Part shown: piece after piece, positions 45,684 to 58,100 of the stretch
Numbering within the stretch: the first letter of the stretch is position 1
Layout of the letters: every line of letters starts with the position of its first letter
Assembly (NCBI RefSeq): GCF_019219025.1
Contig: NZ_JAHUWN010000010.1
Coordinates: forward strand, 124,001 to 188,000
DNA length: 64,000 nt
Source of the DNA: Bacillus sp. sid0103
Lineage (GTDB): Bacteria > Bacillota > Bacilli > Bacillales_B > DSM-18226
Direction of reading: 5' to 3'
The notes under the pieces: generated by a model
The model's input: only the letters and a program-made list of their open reading frames with translations
What the model was told of the DNA's origin: nothing
Databases searched by the model: none
Program-made: the position numbers and the translations under genes

Positions 45684-46496
45684 CTGAAAAAATCCATACT
45701 AGTTAGCATCCTATTTTACACGTTGCTTTTATCTGCTTGTAATCCAATTAGAGTCCCAAAGTCAAGTATGGACCATAATATGAGTGCCACTCCAACTGGT
45801 GTCATTCCTACAAAGTCTGAATGGAAGATCCAGGATTATCCGAAGGCAAATGAGGAAATTCCGATTTCACTCCTCATTAAGGATAAATCTAATAAACCGA
45901 TTCAATCATTCGATACGGTTCATGAGAAAAAAATGCATTTATTTATTGTAAGTAAGGATTTAGCTTATTTTTCTCACATCCATCCAAATTATAAGGGAAA
46001 TGGCGAATTTAACTTTACCACGAACTTCCCCACAGGCGGAGAGTATAAGCTTATCTCTGAATTCACGCCCAAGGGTGGAGGAGACCCTAGTGTTGAAAGT
46101 CATTGGGTCCGGATTGAAGGAAAAACGGCAGCTCCAAATCCGCTCATCCCAGACCAGAAGCTTACGAAAGTAGAGGATGGAAAAAAAGTGACGCTCACTT
46201 TTGACCATATGATGGCCGGAATGACGGTTCATCTGAACTTTACAATTAGTGATGCAACAAGCAATCAACCCATTAAAAATCTGCAGCCCTTTTTAGGAGC
46301 CATGGGACACGCGGTCGCGATTAGTGGTGATGCTGAAAAGTATTTGCACATCCATCCGATGACAACTGATGGGAGTGGTCCAAAGGTAACCTTTATGACC
46401 ATTTTTCCTGAAAAAGGGCTCTACAAGGTATGGGGCCAATTTCAGCACAATGGCAAAGTATTTACCGTCCCGTTTGTGATTAACGTACCAGAATAA
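45684..46496 (+). CDS. Secreted lipoprotein with two YtkA-like, His-rich domains (probable CTG start)
   Basis: After a lipoprotein signal (LLLSAC) the mature protein has two similar beta domains, each with a HIHP motif: YFSHIHPNYKG (about residue 98) and YLHIHPMTTDG (about residue 218). Each is followed by a G-x-Y-K-L/V-W/I strand (GEYKLISEF; GLYKVWGQF), the YtkA/FixH-like pattern. A third conserved block is FDHMMAGMTVHLNF, Met/His-rich as in copper carriers, so metal binding is a plausible inference. The ribosome site GGGGG (45671-45675) fits a CTG start at 45684; an in-frame TTG at 45669 overlaps it. Confidence 0.75.
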   Translation: MKKSILVSILFYTLLLSACNPIRVPKSSMDHNMSATPTGVIPTKSEWKIQDYPKANEEIPISLLIKDKSNKPIQSFDTVHEKKMHLFIVSKDLAYFSHIHPNYKGNGEFNFTTNFPTGGEYKLISEFTPKGGGDPSVESHWVRIEGKTAAPNPLIPDQKLTKVEDGKKVTLTFDHMMAGMTVHLNFTISDATSNQPIKNLQPFLGAMGHAVAISGDAEKYLHIHPMTTDGSGPKVTFMTIFPEKGLYKVWGQFQHNGKVFTVPFVINVPE

Positions 46497-46497
46497 A

Positions 46498-46536
46498 AAC
46501 AAACCCCTTCTTGGCTTAAGAAGGGGTTTTGGCTTT
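46498..46536. terminator. Bidirectional terminator, lipoprotein / rocA
   Basis: AAACCCCTTCTT pairs with AAGAAGGGGTTT around a short loop; T-run on plus and A-run (T on minus) on the other side. Confidence 0.85.
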
Positions 46537-46541
46537 TATCA

Positions 46542-48089
46542 TTAATACATTTCAGAGGTTGTTTTAGCCTGCATATGAAGCAGTAAGTAGTCAGGACCGC
46601 CTGCTTTCGAGTCAGTACCGGACATATTGAAGCCGCCGAATGGCTGATAGCCAACGATAGCCCCTGTACATGAACGGTTGAAGTACAGGTTACCAACATG
46701 GAAGTCTTCACGTGCTTGTTCAAGGTGCTCACGGTTAGTCGTGATAACAGCACCAGTTAAACCATACTCGGTGTTGTTTGCAATTTCAATTGCATCGGTG
46801 AAATCCTTTGCTTTGGTAAAACCAACAACTGGACCAAAGATTTCTTCCTGCATGATGCGTGCATCTGGAGCAAGGTCCGCAATAACGGTTGGTTTGATGA
46901 AGTAACCTTTCGAATTATCTCCTTCGCCGCCAGCCATTAACTTACCTTCGCTCTTACCAATTTCAATATATTCCATGATCTTTTTGAACGCATTATTGTC
47001 GTTTACTGGACCCATGAATGTTGCTTGTTCTGTAGGATCGCCGATCGTTAGCTCATTGGTTAATTCTACAACGCGATTCAGTACTTGATCGTAAACATCT
47101 TCTACGATGACTGCGCGTGAACATGCAGAACATTTTTGACCTGAGAAGCCAAATGCACCTGCAACGATGGATTGTGCCGCAAGCTCCAGATCTGCTTCAC
47201 TGTCAACCACAATCGTATCTTTTCCGCCCATTTCGGCGATTAAACGCTTCATCCATACTTGTCCTGGGTTTACTTTGGAAGAACGGTCGAAAATGCGAAG
47301 TCCAACATCACGTGATCCCGTAAAGCTGATAAAGCGAGTATCTTTGTGGTCAACTAAATAGTCGCCAACTTCAGCACCACTACCTGGTACAAAGTTTAGA
47401 ACACCCTTAGGAAGACCTGCTTCTTCCATGACTTCCACAAACTTCGCAGCAACAACTGGTGTAGTGGAAGCTGGTTTTAATAGAACGGTATTCCCAGCTA
47501 CAATCGCTGCAACTGTCGTACCAGCCATAATCGCTAATGGGAAGTTCCAAGGTGAAATAATAATCCCAACGCCTAGTGGAATATAATTGTAACGATTAAA
47601 TTCGTTCGGACGGCTATTTACTGGAACACCATCTTTAAGGGCCAGCATTTGGCGTCCATAATATTCAAGGAAGTCAATCGCTTCTGCTGTATCTGCATCC
47701 GCTTCTTTCCATGGCTTACCTGCTTCTTTTGTTAGAAGGGCAGAAAACTCATGTTTGCGGCGGCGAATAATCGTTGCTGCTTTAAAAAGCACATCCGCGC
47801 GAACTTCTGCTTTAGTTTTTTTCCAAGTTTTAAAGGCTTCAACTGCTGCCTGCATTGCTTTTTCAGCTAGATCTTGGCTCGCTTTTGAAACGCTACCAAT
47901 GACTTCTTTCGTATTGGAAGGATTATAGGAAACGATTTTATCCTCAGTTTTAATTCTTTCTCCACCAATAACTAGGTCGTAATCCTGACCTAAATAACCT
48001 TCGACTGTTTTTAACGCCTTTAGATAGGCCTGACGGTTTTCCTCAATCGTAAAATCTGTAAATGGTTCGTGTTTGTAAGGTTGTACCAT
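46542..48089 (-). CDS. rocA: 1-pyrroline-5-carboxylate dehydrogenase
   Basis: The enzyme oxidises P5C/glutamate semialdehyde to glutamate with NAD, the last step of proline and arginine catabolism. The aldehyde dehydrogenase signatures are clear: catalytic Cys in [13 protein letters not shown], general base region [13 protein letters not shown], and [13 protein letters not shown]. Length 515 is that of RocA/PutC. It is alone here; no proline dehydrogenase or ornithine aminotransferase lies nearby. A cre-like site precedes it. Confidence 0.96.
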   Translation of the reverse strand: MVQPYKHEPFTDFTIEENRQAYLKALKTVEGYLGQDYDLVIGGERIKTEDKIVSYNPSNTKEVIGSVSKASQDLAEKAMQAAVEAFKTWKKTKAEVRADVLFKAATIIRRRKHEFSALLTKEAGKPWKEADADTAEAIDFLEYYGRQMLALKDGVPVNSRPNEFNRYNYIPLGVGIIISPWNFPLAIMAGTTVAAIVAGNTVLLKPASTTPVVAAKFVEVMEEAGLPKGVLNFVPGSGAEVGDYLVDHKDTRFISFTGSRDVGLRIFDRSSKVNPGQVWMKRLIAEMGGKDTIVVDSEADLELAAQSIVAGAFGFSGQKCSACSRAVIVEDVYDQVLNRVVELTNELTIGDPTEQATFMGPVNDNNAFKKIMEYIEIGKSEGKLMAGGEGDNSKGYFIKPTVIADLAPDARIMQEEIFGPVVGFTKAKDFTDAIEIANNTEYGLTGAVITTNREHLEQAREDFHVGNLYFNRSCTGAIVGYQPFGGFNMSGTDSKAGGPDYLLLHMQAKTTSEMY

Positions 48090-48109
48090 ATCTTAAACCT
48101 CCTATGTAT

Positions 48110-48123
48110 TAAAAACGTTTTCA
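48110..48123 (-). promoter_or_regulatory. cre-like site (CcpA) before rocA
   Basis: On the minus strand TGAAAACGTTTTTA closely fits the catabolite-response consensus. It begins 21 bp before the rocA start, where bound CcpA would block elongation in the presence of glucose. Confidence 0.55.
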
Positions 48124-48177
48124 CTCCACTGTACATTCTAACATGTTTTAATTCCGTGTCGCAATGATTTGGAGAAT

Positions 48178-48207
48178 TGAAAAAAGACCCAGTATAAACT
48201 GGATCTT
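48178..48207 (-). terminator. Terminator of camS (operon end)
   Basis: On the minus strand AAGATCCAGT pairs with ACTGGGTCTT and is followed by a T-run, overlapping the camS stop. It ends the pcrB-pcrA-ligA-camS direction of transcription. Confidence 0.75.
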
Positions 48208-49363
48208 ATTGATAAATATGGACAAATGGTTCTTCTTCATTCGCTTTGCGGACGATCAAGGCTTCAGGTCCGTCTACAGACGTCACACTGACCGAAACGG
48301 ATAAATACTTAGGAAAATGTTCCATTACAAGCCCAGTTACATACTGGGTAAAACCAATTCCTTCCGTTTTTCCGTAAAATTGGATTGGGATATTAATATT
48401 CAAATCCTGCAGTTGATCTCCAATGTAGAAGGCTCTGCCGATTACACCATTATAGTTAGGAAAGTACTCTTCTACATCCTGCTTAAAGTTTAAAAATGCA
48501 GTCAAATCATCACGGTGAGCATCCTTTGCTTCGGTGGATGGGAATAGAAAGTACTTTTCATCGACCTTTTCCCAACTATTTAAAGTAGCACTGCCTTGGT
48601 CTGCAGTGGAATAGCTAATGAAATTACCAGGAACAACAGATGATTTACTCGCCTGTTCAAACAAAGCAATCGTAATCGGAACATTCTTTAAGTTTTTCAT
48701 GTTCCTCATACGCTTTACTACTTCTGTGGCAATTTTCTTCCCTTCCCTGACCACTTCTGAATGAGGGACATCTTTCTCAAAGGTATCTCCACCTGCCGTT
48801 TTTTTGTAGTAATAAACAGAATTTAAGGCAAGACCAATCGTCACACCACCGAGCGTTACATTGCCTTTATCATTTTTGATTAAGTAGTCATGCTCTAAAA
48901 TATGCGCCAGATAAATCGGCGAACTCGGTTCCCCTTTTTTCCCCGTATCAACAGGGTTTAGTCCGATGTTTTCAGCCTCTTTTAGTCCTTCATCCTTTAA
49001 TTGCGATTTTGTAAATTTACGGTTTAACCAAAGTCTAATCGTCTTTTCCTTGATTTCCTGTCCTTCACGGAACAAATACTTTTCCGTATCAAACGTATTT
49101 TGGGCAATTCGCATTAAGCCCATTTCAAACTCGTTTAAGTCATATCTTGTATTAATATTATTAACAACCAATCCGCGTGCTTCCCCTGGTTCAAATGGCA
49201 AAATTGTCCGATAATAACTATCTGAAATATTATACTTTGGAATAATTGCCTTCCCTTTTACTTTCTCCTTCGTTTGCACCACTTCATTTTGCTTCTGAAA
49301 ATTAGGTGCACAGGCACTTAGCAAAAAGACAAGGGAGAGAGCGAACAATGAGAGTCTTCTCAC
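48206..49363 (-). CDS. camS: CamS-family lipoprotein (YerH)
   Basis: The 385-residue lipoprotein (lipobox LLSAC) is the homologue of B. subtilis YerH and the staphylococcal CamS precursor, whose signal peptide yields the cAM373-like pheromone in staphylococci. In Bacillus the function of the mature part is unknown. Conserved blocks are ISDSYYRTILPFEPGEARGL and the internal IPITIALFEQA. It is 13 bp after ligA, the same order as ligA-yerH in B. subtilis. Confidence 0.9.
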   Translation of the reverse strand: MRRLSLFALSLVFLLSACAPNFQKQNEVVQTKEKVKGKAIIPKYNISDSYYRTILPFEPGEARGLVVNNINTRYDLNEFEMGLMRIAQNTFDTEKYLFREGQEIKEKTIRLWLNRKFTKSQLKDEGLKEAENIGLNPVDTGKKGEPSSPIYLAHILEHDYLIKNDKGNVTLGGVTIGLALNSVYYYKKTAGGDTFEKDVPHSEVVREGKKIATEVVKRMRNMKNLKNVPITIALFEQASKSSVVPGNFISYSTADQGSATLNSWEKVDEKYFLFPSTEAKDAHRDDLTAFLNFKQDVEEYFPNYNGVIGRAFYIGDQLQDLNINIPIQFYGKTEGIGFTQYVTGLVMEHFPKYLSVSVSVTSVDGPEALIVRKANEEEPFVHIYQ

Positions 49364-49376
49364 GTCGATACACCTC

Positions 49377-51440
<2,064 letters not shown>

Positions 51441-51453
51441 AATTTTGCTAATT

Positions 51454-53730
51454 CTAAGCTTTCGTGATCGGAGCAAATTTGGCTAACAGGCGTTTAATTC
51501 CAACCGGGCTTGGAAACGCGATATCGAGTTCGGTTCCTTCTCCTTGGCCTTTGACGCTCACAACGGTTCCGGTTCCCCATTTCCCATGCTGAGCTTTATC
51601 GCCGACCTTCCAGCCGATTTCATCTCCAGCAGCAGCTGCTGAAACTGGGCGCATAACTGGTTTTCTCGCTGAAGCCGGTGTACTAAAGGACGTTTTCGGT
51701 GTTCCGAATGTGGAGGCTCGAGCAGAGCCAAATGATTTACCAGTCGTTGATCCAAATGGTGAGTTCATTTTTTTCTCTGCCGGTTCAACACCTTCAATCA
51801 GGTCAGCCGGGATCTCACTTATAAAGCGGGACGGAGGGTTCATATTCGTTCTTCCAAACAATGTCCGCATTTGTGCATTGGTCAAGAACAGCGTTTGCTC
51901 CGCTCTTGTAATGCCCACATAGGCAAGACGGCGCTCTTCTTCCATTTCTACTTCTTCCATCAATGAACGGCTATGCGGGAAGACGCCTTCCTCCATTCCA
52001 ATTAAGAAAACAACCGGGAATTCCAAGCCTTTCGCCGAATGCAACGTCATCAGGGTAATCGAATCAACCTTCTCCTGGGTCTCTTCATCAAGTGCATCAA
52101 TGTCAGCTACAAGGGCTAAATCAGTTAAAAAGGCTACTAGACTCTTATCTTCGCTCGAATCCTCAAAGCTTTTTGTCACCGATAATAATTCTTCAAGGTT
52201 CTCGAGGCGGCTTTGGGCTTCAAGCGATTTTTCCGCTTTAAGCATTTCACGGTACCCCGTTTTATCTAGCACTTCTTCAACGAGTTCTGTCACAGATAGA
52301 TACTCTTGCATATTGGTATAATTACCAATTAAATCGCGAAATTCTCGCGCGGCTTTCGTGATTTTCGGACTTAATCCTAACAGTTCTACGGACTCAAGCG
52401 CTTGGAAAAGAGATAAATCATGCATGTCTGCAAAATTGGCAATTTTATCAACGGAACTTGAACCAATCCCGCGTTTTGGCACATTAATGATCCGGCGCAA
52501 ACTAATATCATCATCAGGATTTGAGATTAAGCGTAAATAAGCAAGCATGTCCTTGATTTCTTTCCTGTCATAGAACTTTGTCCCGCCGACGATGGAGTAT
52601 TCGATGTTCGATTTAAGGAGCACTTCCTCCATCACACGGGACTGAGCGTTCGTGCGATAAAGAATAGCAATGTCCGTTAATTTATATTGATTATTACGAG
52701 TAATCTCTTTAATTTTTCCAGCAACGAATTGCGCTTCGCTTTGCTCGCTGTCAGCACGGTAATAAACCAGCTTGTTTCCCTCTGGGTTTTCTGTCCAAAG
52801 ATTCTTCGCTTTTCGGTTCATATTGTTTTCGATCACCTTGTTTGCTGCTAAAAGAATCCTTTTTGTAGAGCGGTAGTTTTGCTCTAGTAAAATAACTGTT
52901 GCATTTGGATAGTCTTTTTCGAACGAAAGGATATTGGCGATATCCGCTCCGCGCCATCGATAAATGGATTGGTCCGAATCCCCTACCACGCATAAATTTT
53001 TAAAACGACTTGCCAACTGCTTAACTAATAGATATTGGGCTTTGTTCGTATCCTGATACTCATCCACATGAATATATTGAAATTTGCGCTGATAATATTC
53101 GAGAACATCCGGAACCCGTTTAAATAATTGGATCGTCATCATAATCAGGTCATCAAAGTCCAATGCCTGATTTTTACGTAAACGCTTCTGGTATTCCTCG
53201 TACACATTGCCGACGACATCTTCAAAATAGCCCCCGCCTGTTTTCTTATACTCTTCAGGATCAATCAACTCATTTTTAGCGGAACTGATTGCCCCTAAGA
53301 TGGCACGGGGATCAAATTTTTTCGGATCAATATTTTTTTCTTTTAGAATGGTTTTCACTACAGATTGCTGATCGGTTGAATCAAGAATCGTAAAATTTCG
53401 GTTAAAACCGATCCGGTCGATATCTCTGCGTAAAATTCTTACACACATCGAGTGAAAAGTGGAAATCCAAATTTCTTCAGCTACTCCGCCCATCATTTTC
53501 CCAATCCGTTCTCTCATCTCGCGAGCGGCTTTATTTGTAAATGTAATCGCCAAAATATTATAAGGATTAACCCGTTTCTCTACGATTAAATAGCCAATTC
53601 GATGTGTAAGCACCCTTGTTTTACCACTTCCGGCTCCGGCCATTAGTAACAGTGGTCCATCGGTTGTTTTAACAGCACTTTGCTGCTCTGGATTCAGTCC
53701 GTTTAATAGCTTATCACTTAAATATTGCAT
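51454..53730 (-). CDS. pcrA: ATP-dependent DNA helicase PcrA
   Basis: PcrA is the UvrD-like 3'-5' helicase for repair and for clearing RecA and transcription complexes. All superfamily 1 motifs appear: Q motif LNPEQQ, Walker [42 protein letters not shown] and [12 protein letters not shown]. The C-terminal tail has a Tudor-like end ([21 protein letters not shown]) that binds RNA polymerase. Start at ATG 53730 (MQYLSDKLL), with GGTGG just upstream; an in-frame start 24 bp earlier has no good site. Confidence 0.97.
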   Translation of the reverse strand: MQYLSDKLLNGLNPEQQSAVKTTDGPLLLMAGAGSGKTRVLTHRIGYLIVEKRVNPYNILAITFTNKAAREMRERIGKMMGGVAEEIWISTFHSMCVRILRRDIDRIGFNRNFTILDSTDQQSVVKTILKEKNIDPKKFDPRAILGAISSAKNELIDPEEYKKTGGGYFEDVVGNVYEEYQKRLRKNQALDFDDLIMMTIQLFKRVPDVLEYYQRKFQYIHVDEYQDTNKAQYLLVKQLASRFKNLCVVGDSDQSIYRWRGADIANILSFEKDYPNATVILLEQNYRSTKRILLAANKVIENNMNRKAKNLWTENPEGNKLVYYRADSEQSEAQFVAGKIKEITRNNQYKLTDIAILYRTNAQSRVMEEVLLKSNIEYSIVGGTKFYDRKEIKDMLAYLRLISNPDDDISLRRIINVPKRGIGSSSVDKIANFADMHDLSLFQALESVELLGLSPKITKAAREFRDLIGNYTNMQEYLSVTELVEEVLDKTGYREMLKAEKSLEAQSRLENLEELLSVTKSFEDSSEDKSLVAFLTDLALVADIDALDEETQEKVDSITLMTLHSAKGLEFPVVFLIGMEEGVFPHSRSLMEEVEMEEERRLAYVGITRAEQTLFLTNAQMRTLFGRTNMNPPSRFISEIPADLIEGVEPAEKKMNSPFGSTTGKSFGSARASTFGTPKTSFSTPASARKPVMRPVSAAAAGDEIGWKVGDKAQHGKWGTGTVVSVKGQGEGTELDIAFPSPVGIKRLLAKFAPITKA

Positions 53731-53801
53731 ATTATCCACCACCATCACAAACATTTGTTCTTATTTTTATCTTATCGTTTTTCTTCTTTATAAGCAATGA
53801 T

Positions 53802-54485
53802 CTATCGATTGATCTTTATAGTTTCTAATGCTAGATCAAAATTTTCGTAAATAACGTTTCCGACCACAATGACATCTGCGTGCTTGGCCATTTCTTGAGC
53901 CTGTTCGATTGTTGAAATTCCACCGCCATAAAAAAGGACCGTTTTATCAAGTGCCTTTTTCACGTCCGCAATTAAGTTAACATCCCCATATTTACCGCTG
54001 TATTCAATATAAAATATGGGCAGGTGAAACATTTTTTCCGCCATAACCGCGTAGGCAGTTACCTCTTCACTTGTTAAGGTTGTATTTGCATTTGTCAGTT
54101 TTGCAGCTTTGCAGTCCTCGTTCAAGATGCAGTAGCCCTCCATGACAATTTCTTCCCAATCCATGATTTCACCAAATTCTCTAACTGCATGGTGGTGAAG
54201 TCCGGTAATCCATTTGGTATCGCTGCTGTTTAAAATGGTGGGAATAAAGTAAAGATCGAACCCTGGTGTAACGGTCTCAATGGTTGAAACTTCAAGGACA
54301 CACGGTACCGAGAATCTACGAATTCTCGCCATTAAATCGAGGACGTTTTCTAGTGTAATCCCATCTGTGCCCCCCACCATTATTGCATCCGTGCCGGACT
54401 CACAGATTTTTTCTAAATGTTCATCCGATAGTTCTTTATTTGGGTCGAGTTTGAACACATGCCGCCACTCGCGAAAATCATACAT
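53802..54485 (-). CDS. pcrB: Heptaprenylglyceryl phosphate synthase PcrB
   Basis: PcrB joins heptaprenyl diphosphate to glycerol-1-phosphate, giving an archaeal-type ether lipid precursor in Bacillus. The TIM barrel shows [25 protein letters not shown] and [11 protein letters not shown] use the ATG at 54485 (MYDFREW), nine bases after GGAGG; a TTG one codon earlier is an alternative. The pcrB-pcrA order is conserved. Confidence 0.95.
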   Translation of the reverse strand: MYDFREWRHVFKLDPNKELSDEHLEKICESGTDAIMVGGTDGITLENVLDLMARIRRFSVPCVLEVSTIETVTPGFDLYFIPTILNSSDTKWITGLHHHAVREFGEIMDWEEIVMEGYCILNEDCKAAKLTNANTTLTSEEVTAYAVMAEKMFHLPIFYIEYSGKYGDVNLIADVKKALDKTVLFYGGGISTIEQAQEMAKHADVIVVGNVIYENFDLALETIKINR

Positions 54486-54586
54486 CAAAAAGATCCTCCC
54501 ACATCATTAATTCCATTACACCATTATAGCACTAGCCGATTCGATAAAAAAGAAAACACTAAATCTAAATTTTAACAGAAATGCTT

Positions 54587-54796
54587 TGTTAAACTTGCCT
54601 GTTGATTGGAACAAAAGAAGCTGGGCTTTCCGAGGGCTGCCAGCGAGCCTCCTCGAGCTTTGCTCCAGGCGGGGTCTCTCGCAGGACATTGATTAAGCTC
54701 CGTCGAATCAACACAGCACGAAGGAAATGCGATAGCATTTTCGAGGATCTCGCGCCTTCCGTTCCATTCAACAGGATGCCAAAATCAACAATAAGC
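54587..54796. repeat. Interspersed imperfect-palindrome repeat, copy 2
   Basis: It has the same ends as copy 1 (25904-26071), TGTTAAACTTGCCTGTTGAT and CCAAAATCAACAATAAGC, and shares GCTTTCCG, GCGAGCCTCCTCG and GGGGTCTC blocks. It carries about 40 extra bp near 54690-54750, so it is a longer variant. It lies between pcrB and yerC, breaking their proximity; no gene is encoded. Confidence 0.8.
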
Positions 54797-54813
54797 ATTA
54801 ACATAACAATCAG

Positions 54814-54845
54814 AAAAAAAAAAACCGAAGAGCTGCTCTTCGGCT
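54814..54845 (-). terminator. Terminator of yerC
   Basis: CCGAAGAG and CTCTTCGG form a tight stem with a 3-nt loop; eleven T follow on the minus strand. Confidence 0.85.
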
Positions 54846-54848
54846 TGT

Positions 54849-55163
54849 TTATTCCTGTTCTGTTAAAGTCTTGTCATTCTTGATTCGCTCTAATACCATT
54901 TCATACGTATCGTTTCCATAATTCAAACAACGTTTCACCCGTGAAATGGTAGCTGTGCTTGCTCCGGTTTCCGTTTCAATTTTGTGATACGTATTTCCCT
55001 CGCGAAGCATTCTTGCTACATCAAGACGTTGTGCTAGTGATTGGATTTCATTAATCGTACATAAATCATCAAAGAATCGATAACATTCTTCAAGATCTTT
55101 TAATGAAAGAACTGATTGAAATAACTGATCAAGTTCTTTTCCCCGTAATTTATTAATTTGCAT
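54849..55163 (-). CDS. yerC: YerC/YecD-type TrpR-like DNA-binding protein
   Basis: The 104-residue protein has the helix-turn-helix core of the TrpR-related YerC family: LSLKDLEECYRFFDDLCTINEIQSLAQRLDVARML and TGASTATISRVKRCLNYG. YerC is a conserved small regulator with no firmly assigned target. It lies 35 bp after yerB, as in B. subtilis, and is probably in one operon with it. Confidence 0.93.
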   Translation of the reverse strand: MQINKLRGKELDQLFQSVLSLKDLEECYRFFDDLCTINEIQSLAQRLDVARMLREGNTYHKIETETGASTATISRVKRCLNYGNDTYEMVLERIKNDKTLTEQE

Positions 55164-55197
55164 ATTCTTTAACCCCTTTAGTTGTTAAAATGTCTAT

Positions 55198-56256
55198 TTA
55201 GTTCAGATCAAGCGAGACGCTCTTCTGGAGGCCTGGATTGGTTGGAACCACATTAATCCATGTTTTACCTTGTACGAGTGGAACTTCTTCGCCGTTTTTG
55301 ACTGGAACAATTTCGCCGTTCTTATTCTTCCATTCCACTTGGTTGACCTTACCCTTTTGAAGGAGATACGCCTTGCCGCCAGACTCAAAATCAATTTCGC
55401 GGCGCCCATAGGAATCGATAAACTGATGCTTAGCCTCGATAATAAAAATATTATCAACTAACACAGGCGCTTTGGTATCTAAGTCAACGGTTTGCTCATC
55501 GCCTGAAAAACGCTTATATTTGCCTGTTGCTGTATCAAAATCAAATCTAGAGTTGGAAATTCCGCCCTTTGAATAGGTAATCTTAACAGATTTCGAAGGG
55601 GCGCCTGGAATATTCTTACTCTCTTCCTCTGTCATAAACTTAAATGGTGCAGGACCTTTTGCCATTGAATATTTCTTCTGCTTTGCACCTTTTAAAATAT
55701 TTTCATACGTAATATAGGAGTTATGGGGTGCTTTCCGGGTCTTAGAACGTTTAAATAGCGTACCATCATAGACCATTCCATTTAAATTATCGATATAGTT
55801 ACTATTAAGGAGTTTCTTTGCTTCCGGGCTATAGCCGTGGGCAATGTAAAGGGCGTTAAGTCCCTTTGCCAAGAAAATATAATAATCACGTGCACTCCTT
55901 ACCGGACCAATTTTTTCCGGTTTTTCACTTTGAAAAACGGCTAGAAAGCGTGTAATATCCCCTTCAGCAAGTATTTCATAGATGAGATCCGCTTTATTGA
56001 GGCCTGATTGCGGTCTTGCTTTTGGGTGATTATTAATCATTACTGCAACAGCTCTAGTATCTGTACTTGCTTTTGACCCCACCCCTGTTAATGGGTAAAA
56101 ATAAGGGTCCACTGGTTTCTCTGCTGGTGGTTTAGGCGCTGCTGGTGTCACCGGTTTTTCCTCTTTAACAGGTTCCGTTACCTTTTCCTTATTACTACAT
56201 CCAGAAAGCAGTAACAGGAAAACTAACATGAAAACAGCCCATTTTTTCATTTTCAT
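55198..56256 (-). CDS. yerB: YerB-like lipoprotein (DUF3048)
   Basis: A lipoprotein signal (LLLSGC) and a Pro/Lys-rich linker precede two DUF3048 domains (DTRAVAVMINNHPKARPQSGLNKADLIYEILAEGDITRFLA... and the C-terminal GKTWINVVPTNPGLQ). Function unknown; the same gene lies next to yerC in B. subtilis. ATG at 56256 follows AGGGG by five bases; the ATG at 56250 and the GTG at 56262 are alternatives. Confidence 0.93.
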   Translation of the reverse strand: MKMKKWAVFMLVFLLLLSGCSNKEKVTEPVKEEKPVTPAAPKPPAEKPVDPYFYPLTGVGSKASTDTRAVAVMINNHPKARPQSGLNKADLIYEILAEGDITRFLAVFQSEKPEKIGPVRSARDYYIFLAKGLNALYIAHGYSPEAKKLLNSNYIDNLNGMVYDGTLFKRSKTRKAPHNSYITYENILKGAKQKKYSMAKGPAPFKFMTEEESKNIPGAPSKSVKITYSKGGISNSRFDFDTATGKYKRFSGDEQTVDLDTKAPVLVDNIFIIEAKHQFIDSYGRREIDFESGGKAYLLQKGKVNQVEWKNKNGEIVPVKNGEEVPLVQGKTWINVVPTNPGLQKSVSLDLN

Positions 56257-56314
56257 GATCACCCCTATTTACTTTCTAACTCTTTCACGCTTTAATCCTT
56301 TACTCACATACAGT

Positions 56315-58060
56315 TTAACGCATTATTGACGGAAAGAGTACTGTTTTATTCATAACATCGTACATTCCCTGTGGCGTTATCCGAATATAAGGCAAATGTG
56401 TCGCAGAAAAGAAGGCAAGACTGTAGATTGGATCAGCAAATGTGTAACCCCGCTCTCTTAACTCACTAAGCAACTGTTTTTCTTGGCCGATTAAATCCTC
56501 TATCGGAAGGTTTGACATGATTCCACTTAATTTTAAGGGAAGCTCGCAAACTACTTGATGATCTTCTACCATTACAATGCCGCCGCCTAATTCTTTCATT
56601 CTATTAAAAGCCTGAAGCATATCTTCTTTGTTTTTCCCTATTAAAATAATATCTCCTGTATTGGAGTAGGAACTTACCAATGCTGATAATTTCGTGGCAA
56701 ATCCTTTTAATAGTGTATTAATTCTCCAGTTCCCATTTTTGTCCATCAGGGTAAAATAGCACTCATCATGATTCGAAGATAATTCATCTCCGGAAGCATC
56801 GATGGAAATCGAATATGGTTTCGTAATGACGGCGTTTTCCATCTTGATCCCAAATGGCATCGAAAACTGCAAATCATCTAACGTTAATTCCCAATCCACA
56901 TCCAATGACTTTAGCCCATACTCATCCCAATTAATCGGAGAATAAGCATCGACAACAGGGTTTCCATCCCTTTTCACCCATTTTCCTTTCGCAAGTACGG
57001 ACATAGGTGTTGGATTTTCAATACTGGATAAAAAGTTGATATTAGCGACTCGGCCAGTCGCAATATTCCCATGGAGATGCTCAATTTTGTAATATCGTGC
57101 AATATTTACAGTGGCCATATTATAGGCATCGATGGCTGGAACACCTTTCTCCATCGCAATGCGGATCATCTCATCTGTGAATCCTTGTTCATAAAAGGTC
57201 GAAGATGAACCGTCTGTATTAAACATTAATCGATCATAAGCATCAATGCCTAATCGCTTCATATCATCGAGGATATTTGGTAAATCTGGTCGAATTGAGG
57301 AATACCGTAAAGAGACCATATATCCTTGCATTAAGCGATTATATACATCTTCACCCGTCATTGCTTCATGGTCAGAATCAGCACCAAGCAGTATCATTTT
57401 GGCCAATGTTTTTTCTGAAGCTCCCGGGAAGTGGCCTTCTATCTGCTTGCGCATCCGTTTAGCTTCTTGAATCCAATGAAGCATCATATCATCGCCATCT
57501 AAGAGTTTCGGCCATCCTGTTAACTCTCCGCCCTGCAGAACCGCATCGTGCTCAAGCCATGATTTAACATTACTATGTGAAAAAATTTCTTCTTCATTCA
57601 GAATCTCGGTTTGTGAATCAAAACGGCTCCACCAAAACATCGTGGATGGGATCGAACGTAGATCCTTCAATAATGAAAACGCTTCCTTTTTTTTCAAATG
57701 TAAAATAAGCGCCATATTATCATTGATTAACGTTGTCGTCCCAAACTGGGATGCATATGCCGCAAGCGTTAGGGGATTATATAATTGAAACGGATGAGCA
57801 TGTGGTTCGATATAGCCTGGAACAAGTATCTCATTGGTACAATCAATGATTTCACAATTATCAAGTTGAACTGGCAGGTTTTCGCCCACGTAAACAATCC
57901 GATCATCATATATCCAAATATTCGCTCTCAACCACTTTTGAAACGTCTGATTTAAGTACAAGGCGTTTTTCAATAAAATGGTTGGAGACGCTTTTCCATC
58001 CAAGATGGAAACATGCATGCGTAAGTGTTTATTTTTCCAGCGATAACGTTGTTCTAGCAT
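56315..58060 (-). CDS. yerA: Putative adenine deaminase YerA (amidohydrolase)
   Basis: The 581-residue protein has the AdeC-type amidohydrolase fold. Metal-site pieces visible are EPHAHPFQL (HxH), the His in IEGHFPG, SDHEAMTGEDV and NTDG. Classical AdeC has TDD in the last place; here Gly replaces the second Asp, and the HxH context (AHPFQLYNP) also differs from GHVHIESS. It matches B. subtilis YerA, described as a putative adenine deaminase; the substrate may differ from adenine. Strong site AGGGGAGGA before ATG. It precedes yerB in the same direction. Confidence 0.88.
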   Translation of the reverse strand: MLEQRYRWKNKHLRMHVSILDGKASPTILLKNALYLNQTFQKWLRANIWIYDDRIVYVGENLPVQLDNCEIIDCTNEILVPGYIEPHAHPFQLYNPLTLAAYASQFGTTTLINDNMALILHLKKKEAFSLLKDLRSIPSTMFWWSRFDSQTEILNEEEIFSHSNVKSWLEHDAVLQGGELTGWPKLLDGDDMMLHWIQEAKRMRKQIEGHFPGASEKTLAKMILLGADSDHEAMTGEDVYNRLMQGYMVSLRYSSIRPDLPNILDDMKRLGIDAYDRLMFNTDGSSSTFYEQGFTDEMIRIAMEKGVPAIDAYNMATVNIARYYKIEHLHGNIATGRVANINFLSSIENPTPMSVLAKGKWVKRDGNPVVDAYSPINWDEYGLKSLDVDWELTLDDLQFSMPFGIKMENAVITKPYSISIDASGDELSSNHDECYFTLMDKNGNWRINTLLKGFATKLSALVSSYSNTGDIILIGKNKEDMLQAFNRMKELGGGIVMVEDHQVVCELPLKLSGIMSNLPIEDLIGQEKQLLSELRERGYTFADPIYSLAFFSATHLPYIRITPQGMYDVMNKTVLFPSIMR

Positions 58061-58100
58061 ACGTCTTCCTCCCCTTTCAAAAAACTATCTATATAACGAA

